Source: a virus
IMG/VR virus record: IMGVR_UViG_3300025030_000395
Span: 1-25,193 of that record
Reading direction: 5' to 3' (one strand)
Length of the DNA: 25,193 bases
Positions 7,539 through 15,100 of this stretch are shown one piece after another (positions within the stretch are counted from its first letter, which is position 1; the number at the start of each line of letters is the position of its first letter). The notes under the pieces are model-generated. The model made no database searches, was not told the DNA's origin, and worked only from the letters and a program-made list of their open reading frames with translations. Made by a program: the position numbers and the translations under genes.

Positions 7539-9347
7539 TTATTTCACACTTCCTCGAAGATCGTTATCCAAATCTTTTATTTCAATTATACAATTTTGTG
7601 GCACTGCTATAAAACGCCCATCTGGCGAAATTTGATCATTTATATTGAAAGTTATATCGCTATATGCCCCACCCTTTTTCTGAAATATTTTGATTTTTAC
7701 AACATCAATAACTCCATTGACTTTTTGCAATCGCTTGTAAATCCTTGTTATTGAAAAGTCTTCGCCAATGTTTTCTTTGTTTGAAAATTCGTCTTTTAAG
7801 TCGGCAATGCAATTATTCAGTATTTCAAATTTATTTTTTTCCAATTCTCCCGTCACAACGAAGTCAATTCCAATATTTATAATTTTTGCATCTAGAAGGT
7901 CCAGGGTATCTGACACCATTTTTCCCCGACCTATCCAAAACTTTAGATTATCTTTTATTGTTGAATTTGACGCAACAAGTGTGCCATCGCTATTTTCACT
8001 TATAACATAAACGTTGAGATTTCGTTTAAACGAGTCTGGGTCTTGTATGATATTAACTCTTTTTATCGCACCAAATTCTGGCGGCATAGAATACACAACA
8101 CTTCGATAATCTAACGCCGTAACGGCTCTGTTTTGCGCCGCAAACCCATCGAATACTCGCAATTTCAACTCTTGAACCGTTGGAGTTGTAACATCGCCTA
8201 TAATTGCTTCTTCGTTTGTCACTTCAATTGAATTTATTATTTCTCTTACCGATTCCAAATTTAATGTGTTTAAGTTAGCAAATTCCGTTAAAGGATTTAC
8301 AATGTCCGTTACGGAATTTACGGCCGCATTGACATTGTCGGTTGTGTTAACTCTATAAACAATTTTCAAATTTGTATTCGACGGTGCAATTCCTAGTTTA
8401 TCCGTTCCAAGGATATTGGTCGGATCTAAAGAAATATCAGAAACATAATTTTTGCCACGAATATCCAATATAACTTGAGCTGGGTCGACTAGTGGGTTGC
8501 TTGTTACATCTCTGTCCGACCCGAAACCAAATTGCAAAAACGTCCTTGTTCTTTCTCTTTCTACAACAAATCTTCTCGGAACAACAAACGGCCTCAATAA
8601 TGAAGGCGCCAACGCGTTCGTTGTATTAGACCTATTTGGTATTGCTTTATAAATTAAATCTTGCGACAAATAGTCAACTTCAAAAAACTCATTGCCTTCA
8701 GAATCAACAATTGACATTATTTCGCTAATATCTCTACCAGACAATTCTATTTTAAGAAACTTCTGAAAGCTTCCAACCGAAACTATTTCTTCTACAATTC
8801 TACCTGAAATAATTCGTCCGTGAGCCTTGACGGCATAAGCAGTTGGAAGACCAGTACTTTCATTAACTCGTGCAACAACGACTGCGTTTTGTGGGTTGGC
8901 AAAATTGACGTCTTCATTCAAAAGAAAACCGTTACCGCCGATAGAAGATAACTCTGTTCCTCTTTTCAGAATAAACATATAAGATGGATCTGGCCCCAGC
9001 CCACTAATGCTTGCGGGAATAATAGCGAAAAAAGTTGCTATTCCCATAGAAGTTGGGTTACCTTTAAATTTAAAGCCCATTTGTTTACCAAGCCTCAAAA
9101 CATTATTAAATTCTATTGCTGTATCCAAAAAGGTTTCATTGACTGAATAATCAAGATAAAATGAAAGCTGGTCTCCCACATAAGAAACAAGATCCATCAT
9201 GAGATCGTCGAATGATGCTTCGTTGCTGTCTTTTGCTATATTTGGGTAGTAACGACTCTTGTAATCAACAAGTTCACGCTTAATGGAATCAAAATCTCTG
9301 GCTACGTATGAAATACGTGGCAAGCGTCGTCTTTTAGTTATTGACAT
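7539..9347 (-). CDS. Baseplate wedge protein, gp6/J-like
   Basis: This 602-residue protein matches the baseplate J / T4 gp6 type. Its N-terminus carries RRLPRISYVARDFDSIKREL, then a FDDLMMDLVSYVGDQLSFYL segment and ETFLDTA, typical of large phage wedge proteins. The middle has AVTALDYRSVVYSMPPEFGA, the usual J-type core motif. The C-terminus ends in a beta-rich region (NGVIDVVKIKIFQK). In the assembled phage it would form the inner wedge ring around the hub together with the gp25-like protein. That gene lies immediately upstream in reading order, 31 bases away, as in T4 (25-6). The length is slightly below T4 gp6. The start is ATG 9347; the ribosome binding site is weak. Confidence 0.9.
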   Translation of the reverse strand: MSITKRRRLPRISYVARDFDSIKRELVDYKSRYYPNIAKDSNEASFDDLMMDLVSYVGDQLSFYLDYSVNETFLDTAIEFNNVLRLGKQMGFKFKGNPTSMGIATFFAIIPASISGLGPDPSYMFILKRGTELSSIGGNGFLLNEDVNFANPQNAVVVARVNESTGLPTAYAVKAHGRIISGRIVEEIVSVGSFQKFLKIELSGRDISEIMSIVDSEGNEFFEVDYLSQDLIYKAIPNRSNTTNALAPSLLRPFVVPRRFVVERERTRTFLQFGFGSDRDVTSNPLVDPAQVILDIRGKNYVSDISLDPTNILGTDKLGIAPSNTNLKIVYRVNTTDNVNAAVNSVTDIVNPLTEFANLNTLNLESVREIINSIEVTNEEAIIGDVTTPTVQELKLRVFDGFAAQNRAVTALDYRSVVYSMPPEFGAIKRVNIIQDPDSFKRNLNVYVISENSDGTLVASNSTIKDNLKFWIGRGKMVSDTLDLLDAKIINIGIDFVVTGELEKNKFEILNNCIADLKDEFSNKENIGEDFSITRIYKRLQKVNGVIDVVKIKIFQKKGGAYSDITFNINDQISPDGRFIAVPQNCIIEIKDLDNDLRGSVK

Positions 9348-9378
9348 TTCAACTTAAATAGTTCAAAAAGACAATAGT

Positions 9379-9786
9379 TTAAGTCGTAACTATGTCATCA
9401 TTTTCCCTGTTTAGAACGATTTCATCAATTGTTCCGAGCGGTATTATAGTATATTTTATTTTTATTGATAACAAATTAACATCCATTAAATTATTATCGT
9501 CAAAAGATTGAAATTGAATGTCAATTATCTCTATGTAAGACAAATATCTTTGAACTTGTTGTTTAATTTTGCTAGCAATTTCATTACGAAGCAAAATAGT
9601 GTCAGTTTCAAATAGATAACGTTTTAACCCTACACCAAAATCAGTAAGCATCACGCGCTCACCAGGTATGCAAAGAAGAATATTTAACAGATTTTGTTTT
9701 GCAACTTCACGATATGTCTTGTTATTTTTTATGCCATCGTCTGGTTCTAAAGATAATGGAAGTTTTGTTGAAATGCCTGATGCCAT
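9379..9786 (-). CDS. Baseplate wedge protein, gp25-like
   Basis: This 135-residue protein has the GPW/gp25 fold signature. It shows NLLNILLCIPGERVMLTDFG near residues 33-52, then VGLKRYLFE, a conserved arginine-helix region (EIASKIKQQVQRYL) and a beta end. The family forms part of the wedge and joins the sheath-initiation region of contractile injection machines. The length matches the family's usual size. It sits just before the gp6-like gene, a conserved pairing. The start is ATG 9786. In this genome the 1896-residue structural gene would be its upstream neighbour but for three intervening non-structural genes. Confidence 0.92.
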   Translation of the reverse strand: MASGISTKLPLSLEPDDGIKNNKTYREVAKQNLLNILLCIPGERVMLTDFGVGLKRYLFETDTILLRNEIASKIKQQVQRYLSYIEIIDIQFQSFDDNNLMDVNLLSIKIKYTIIPLGTIDEIVLNRENDDIVTT

Positions 9787-9804
9787 AATGTTAAATATAG
9801 CAAC

Positions 9805-10599
9805 TTAATGTTTATCAAATTCTAGTCGTTCTTTTGACAACTCACAATATTCGTTATTAATATCAATTCCTATAAAATTTCTATTGAGAATCTTTGCCAT
9901 TTTAAGAGTCGTCCCGCTGCCACAAAATGGATCAAGAACGGTGTCTCCTTCATTTGACCAGCTTAATATGTGATCTTCGGCTAGTTTTTCAGGAAAAATT
10001 GCTGGGTGTTGAAAAGCGATTTTATCTTTAGTGCTAAAACCCCTTCCAGTATTATATCGCCATATATTTGTTCTAATGCTATAGTCTGGTATTACTCTAT
10101 CGTTTTGTTTCTTAACTAATTGCTCACCATCGCCTTGACGAGTAGATAATTTACCCCAATATTTAGCACCAGCCCACCTATTTGGTCTGTCCTTTATGAG
10201 ATTTATCGTTTTCGGAGTTCCTTTGGAAAAGATAAACATATATTCAAATATTTGATAATACCTGTTTTTTGATGGAAATGATATTGAATTCTTTTCGTAA
10301 ATCATTGTATCGAATATCTTAAACCCAACTTCTTGAAAATGCAAAGCTTGTCGAAATGACGTTCCAGATTCTCCGCCGTCAACAACTGAGTCTCCGACAA
10401 CCCAAACAACAACTCCTCCTGGCTTTAGAACTCTATAAAGTTCAGAAACTAATCCGCAAAAATCAAACTCACTATTCTTTTTGTAAGAACGTAAATTGTC
10501 GTATGGAGGAGAAGTAACAACTAAATCAACAACTTCAGGAGTCAGTGCGCGCAAAACCTCTACATTATTGCCAACTACGACAGTATTGATTTCGTTCAT
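9805..10599 (-). CDS. Beta-class site-specific DNA methyltransferase (N4-cytosine or N6-adenine)
   Basis: This 264-residue enzyme would transfer a methyl group from S-adenosylmethionine to an exocyclic amino group in DNA. Catalytic motif IV TSPPY lies at residues 29-33. The AdoMet-binding motif DPFCGSGTT is at 223-231, after HPAIFPEKLAEDHI, and NFIGIDI follows at 241-247. The order IV then I defines the beta group. The TSPPY form is common among N4-cytosine enzymes, so m4C is favoured but m6A is possible. The region between the motifs (about 140-195) is the likely target-recognition part. The ATG at 10599 overlaps the TGA of the upstream nuclease by four bases (ATGA), so the two are translationally coupled. 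The recognition site is unknown. Confidence 0.93.
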   Translation of the reverse strand: MNEINTVVVGNNVEVLRALTPEVVDLVVTSPPYDNLRSYKKNSEFDFCGLVSELYRVLKPGGVVVWVVGDSVVDGGESGTSFRQALHFQEVGFKIFDTMIYEKNSISFPSKNRYYQIFEYMFIFSKGTPKTINLIKDRPNRWAGAKYWGKLSTRQGDGEQLVKKQNDRVIPDYSIRTNIWRYNTGRGFSTKDKIAFQHPAIFPEKLAEDHILSWSNEGDTVLDPFCGSGTTLKMAKILNRNFIGIDINNEYCELSKERLEFDKH

Positions 10600-11108
10600 T
10601 TTTCAGGAACTCCGTCAACAACATAAATCTTTTTGCATATTTTCAAATACTTTTCAATACGAACAAGAAAACCTCGCGCAGCCTTAATAGTACCGTACAT
10701 ATCGCCCATGGGCTTATCTTTTTCTACATAAAAAGATTCATCATTTAAGGCATTGACCAATTCTTGCCTATTGCATATGCCAATAGTTGTTTTTCTTTTT
10801 GTTAGATAATTTGGCATGGAAAACACATACTCGTCTGCGGTTGAAACAATTATGCCAGACGGCTCATTTATTCTATTGCAATATGTTTCTATTGCAATAT
10901 TTCCATACACGCAAGCAGAAAAATCAGTTTTGATTTCTTTGGTTACTCTTTCTAATGTTTCTTTCAAAAACCAGGAACCATCGTCAGTGTTGTGAAACCA
11001 ATCTGGGGATGAAACTGAATTGACAATATAGCCGATATCTTTTAACTTTTCTTCAACAAATATTTCACCAACTTTGCCACTTTTTAAATCTTCGTTAAAT
11101 GCCGCCAT
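10596..11108 (-). CDS. PD-(D/E)XK-type nuclease, putative restriction partner of the methyltransferase
   Basis: This 170-residue protein shows a PD-(D/E)XK layout: GKVGE with Glu15, a PD at 35-36 in SSPDWF, and the EIK triplet at 58-60 (KEIKTDF). These are followed by GNIAIET at 69-75, a pattern common in this fold. It ends four bases inside the methyltransferase start, so the two genes form a tight pair with the nuclease first. In this context a restriction endonuclease cutting unmethylated DNA is the simplest reading. A structure-specific nuclease or a DNA-degrading phage enzyme is an alternative. The start is ATG 11108, with no clear ribosome binding site. The fold is inferred from motifs only. 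Confidence 0.7.
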   Translation of the reverse strand: MAAFNEDLKSGKVGEIFVEEKLKDIGYIVNSVSSPDWFHNTDDGSWFLKETLERVTKEIKTDFSACVYGNIAIETYCNRINEPSGIIVSTADEYVFSMPNYLTKRKTTIGICNRQELVNALNDESFYVEKDKPMGDMYGTIKAARGFLVRIEKYLKICKKIYVVDGVPEK

Positions 11109-11155
11109 TTAAAGAGTTTAAAACATATCAAAATCAATGTCAATGGGAATGCTGA

Positions 11156-12109
11156 TTATTTTGCTTTTGGAATGTAAGATGGGTCGTGCCAGGATTTGTT
11201 GTTGAGAATCCTATTAATAGTAGACCAACAAACTTCAAATTTTTCTGACAAACAACTAGTTGGTAAACCAGTTCTATGCTCTTCTCTAATTTTATTAACA
11301 ATTTCCCAAGTTAATTTAGCTTTTGGATTATTTTCGCCAATCAATTTGCCATTCTTTTTTCTGGTTTGTTTTTGCTTTTCTATTGTTTCTTTTGAACGAG
11401 TTCTCCTACCATCAGATACTTCTACGAACTCATACAACGTATCGTACCAACTTTTGTTGTTAATTATTTTTTCAATATTCGAAGCGCTAATGCCAATATC
11501 CCTTGAAATAGATATCTTAGTAAAACCTAATTTATATTTCTCTCTAATTTGTCTAACAATTTCCCAAGTTAATTTAGCTTTCGGATTATTTTCGCCAGCA
11601 GTAATTCCAATACGAGATTTTGATATTTTTAATCTTGTTTCTTCCGAATGTAATTTTCCTTTCATAGTTGGAGGTCTTAGCTTTGCAGCATCAGACATTT
11701 TTTTCCTAACTTCTTCAGAAAAAATATTTTTTAAACCTTTATTCCACGGTGGATAAGTTTTTTTCTTTTTATTTGCTTCAGATATTTTTTTCTTTGTCTC
11801 GTCAGATCTTTTAACACCCAGACAAGAGCCAGCCACATTAGAAATATTATATTCTGGCGTTAGCGAATCTATCCAACACTGTTCTCTTTCAAGCAATTTT
11901 TCTTTGTTCGGCTCTATTTCTTCTATTATTTCAAATATAAAGTTTTCCTCTCCATCTTTATTCCATGCGTTTTGCAAATGCTTAGAATGATGTTTATTTC
12001 GTGTTAAAAGAAGTTTGTGTAAAGAAAATCTCTTCCTAAAATTAACAGTGCTTCCAATATAAACTTTTCCATTGACAATGTTTCTTATCTTGTATATTCC
12101 ACAGCTCAT
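11156..12109 (-). CDS. GIY-YIG homing endonuclease with duplicated helix-turn-helix modules
   Basis: This is the longest GIY-YIG protein here (317 residues from ATG 12109, 324 from ATG 12130). It has GIYKI, YIGST, RKRF, EREQCWID and PEYNIS, the full catalytic set. NUMOD3-like modules follow (VKRSDETKKKISEANK, LHSEETRLKISKSRIG). The C-terminal part then contains two copies of a roughly 50-residue unit, each starting ENNPKAKLTWEIV and ending INNKSW or LNNKSW, which look like duplicated helix-turn-helix binding units. ATG 12109 is preferred because it overlaps the TGA of the giant gene (ATGA), follows AAAGG, and puts GIY at the same distance as in the paralogues. It is probably a homing endonuclease. 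Confidence 0.9.
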   Translation of the reverse strand: MSCGIYKIRNIVNGKVYIGSTVNFRKRFSLHKLLLTRNKHHSKHLQNAWNKDGEENFIFEIIEEIEPNKEKLLEREQCWIDSLTPEYNISNVAGSCLGVKRSDETKKKISEANKKKKTYPPWNKGLKNIFSEEVRKKMSDAAKLRPPTMKGKLHSEETRLKISKSRIGITAGENNPKAKLTWEIVRQIREKYKLGFTKISISRDIGISASNIEKIINNKSWYDTLYEFVEVSDGRRTRSKETIEKQKQTRKKNGKLIGENNPKAKLTWEIVNKIREEHRTGLPTSCLSEKFEVCWSTINRILNNKSWHDPSYIPKAK

Positions 12110-15100
12110 TTTTTGCCTTTGTCTGGACATTTTATTTTGCCACCAAAACCAGAAAAGTCAATACCAAATTCCGCACCAATGTCATTTCTTTTGACTTCTT
12201 TACCTTGGGCGTCTGAGAATATATCGTCAATGTTTAGGGCCAGGTAGATAAACCCTAATGGCGAAATTGGAGCGCCGATTCCGATGCCCATCGGATAAGG
12301 CATGAAGACATTCATTGGCAATTGCCCCAACGATGCAACATGTATTGGCACGTTTTTGCCATTTGCCTTGGCAATATCAACAATTTTGCGAGCACGACTA
12401 ATGTTGGGGTCAATTAGCTCTACCAGGCCTTTTAAAATTAATATGGGAGTCCTAAGGGCCATCGCTGCCACATTAACCCCTGGCACCTTTGGATCCGTAT
12501 CGACATTGTTTATTGAAGTTGTATTAAGACCCGCATTACCTCCCATTTGCTCAATATACGCGTCTGAATATTGGTAATTGCCACTATTCAATAATAAACT
12601 AAAAACACTCTTTATCGCAATTTTTGTTCCTTCGAACAAATTTCTAACAGGTTCCAAATTAGACAAATACGTGATATTATACAACGACAATAACGAAAAC
12701 ATTCTATCAACTGGTATACAATAGCCAAAAATAAACTTATACTCTTCTGTCGCCAACAAAGATTCTCGTAATCTAGTTCTTTTGTCATTCCACAGAACGG
12801 TTATTACGCCTGGTACGTTAGTGTTTCTAGCTAAAAAGTTTATATCTTCTGGGATCTCTACGCATACAATTGGAAATTGGTATACTTCTCTGGTCCTTTG
12901 CTTTTGGTGTGTTTCGAAAGTTAAAGAGGATTGAACCAGCTCTGTAGTTTGTACTGATTCTTCAACAATAAATGACTTATTCAAATCGACTTCATTGTTT
13001 ATTTTTATTTTGTTTGACTCGGTATCTTTTAGTATTTCTCGAGAAACACTTTCTACGCTAGACAAAGTGCCAAATAATTTTTCTTCATTCAATGGCGGAA
13101 CGTAAACCAGTCTTAAACCAAAATGTAAACTTTCAATTATGTCTTCTAATTTTGTTCCATTTACAATTGTCTCGGGTAAAATAATCGTTTTTAATACTTG
13201 TTCGAAATCTTTTAGTCGTAGAACTCCAAATTGTCCTCTTTTTATTTTTCTTGACTCGGACAACAACGTTGCCTGTTGATCTGTTGTGGCCACGACAGCA
13301 TTAAGCAAACGATTAAATCTATCTTCTTCGTTTTTATAAGAAACCCTTACATATCTTTCCAAGATAAAATTTCCATTATCAAAACTAAAATTAACTCTTC
13401 CAGACAAAGATTCGGCATTTCTAATATTTTGAGCCAATGTTTCTTCTATTTCCGTTTGCTTAAAATCTCTAATCTGTAAAGACTTTTTTGTTTCAGACTT
13501 TACAAATCTTGGACCAGCAGCTTCCGATAAAATAGCTCTATCAGTATCAAACAATGGCAAATAATCACTAATCAATATTCTATCCAATTCTAATTGGTTG
13601 GTTCCGTCTGTTTTTTTCGCAAGAGAAGCTATTTGTTCGACAACTGATTTTATTTCTATATTAATGTAATAACGAGCGGCGATTTCGAAATTGTCTGTTT
13701 TATCCGCTTCTATTTCTCCCGTTTCGGCCGCTACATTATATGAAAGAAGTGTTTGTTCGGCAAACTGTTGAGCGAATTTATCATCTTTGGTGATTTCTCC
13801 AATATTCAAAAGTTCTTTATAAATCTTATTTGCAATGTAATTTACAATTGTCGAATCGATATCTTCAGAAATGTTTATTTTAAACTCTGAAAAAACGAAA
13901 ATAGTTCTCAAAATGTTTTCAATCGTAATCAACCGTACAAGCGTTCTAATCGCTCCATTAATTCCTTCTCGCTCCATCGAATTTGGAGTCTGCTTTCCCA
14001 ATCCATCTGTTGTTGGGAACAATGTCTCGACGCAAACATTATTCATCATTGCATCGCGCATTTTCATCTTTATATCATCCAAATTTAATAAATGTGGTCG
14101 ACATTTACCTGAAATCGAGTCTGGTGTAAAATCCAACAACGATAAAACTTTTAAATTAAACAATGGAGATTTCGATACCTGTTCCGCAAAGGAAGCAAAT
14201 GTATCAACAAACAAGTTCTTATAAGCAATTGTTTTGAACTCGTTTTTTAATTTTGTATCAATCTTGTTCAATAATTTTTCTGCCGCAACACCAACGGCAT
14301 AGTGAGGTTTCGAAACGGAAATTCCATTAATATAAATGGGCGCACCCTCTTTCCAAACCTTTGTTATAAAAGAACCAAAATAAGATTGTGGCAACGATGA
14401 TTCCATCTCAGGCTCAAAGACGCTCCTTTGCGGAACGTCATGTTCCAACTTTCTTGATTGAATAAAATTCAATACTTCTGGCTTTATTTCATCAACGGTA
14501 GCTACCGCCACTTCTGTTTCAACTATTTTATTATCACTTACGTCAAATTTCTGTATATCAATTGAATATTCATCTTTACCCTCTTTCAATAGATTCGAAG
14601 GTCTATATTGAATATAATACTCACTTATATTGGCAACGTCTTTTACATTCTTAAAGTTATTTATAGTTTTCAGTAATGTAGGGTCTTTTGTAACACTATT
14701 GATGTTTTTCAACAGAGTAGCACTAGACAATTTATTCACATCAATCATATTTGGAATAACGAAAGAAACATTTCCTCTCACATCAACATTGAAAAGCCTT
14801 TGATTTAATTGAATGTTTTTAAGATTTTCTTTAAGTCCGCGCGCGGCAAAACCAGTTGTAAACTGCATATCTTCGTAGACAATAACCGCTTCTTTGTCTA
14901 AATCTTCTGGTTCTTTTACCGAAACACCTTGCGAAATTAATCTTCTAAATTCTGGATTCTCTACTTCTTCTTTAAAGGTCTTACCATCTTCTGTAACGCC
15001 TTCTACGTTTATTTTTCTTTCTATCGCCCTTGGTATCTGAACCGCTGTAGTTTCTCTAAGTGCATTCGTGAAATTAGAAATCTCGTTATTAAATGTCATA

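Noticed and set aside
9352-9384. Inverted repeat ACTTAAA...TTTAAGT between the gp25-like and gp6-like genes as a terminator
   Set aside because: The stem is only seven A/T-rich pairs with a long loop and no T run, so it is too weak for a terminator.
11196-11756. Plus-strand frame of 186 codons
   Set aside because: It is antisense to the GIY-YIG gene with good catalytic motifs. Its hydrophobic composition comes from the complement of Lys-rich codons.
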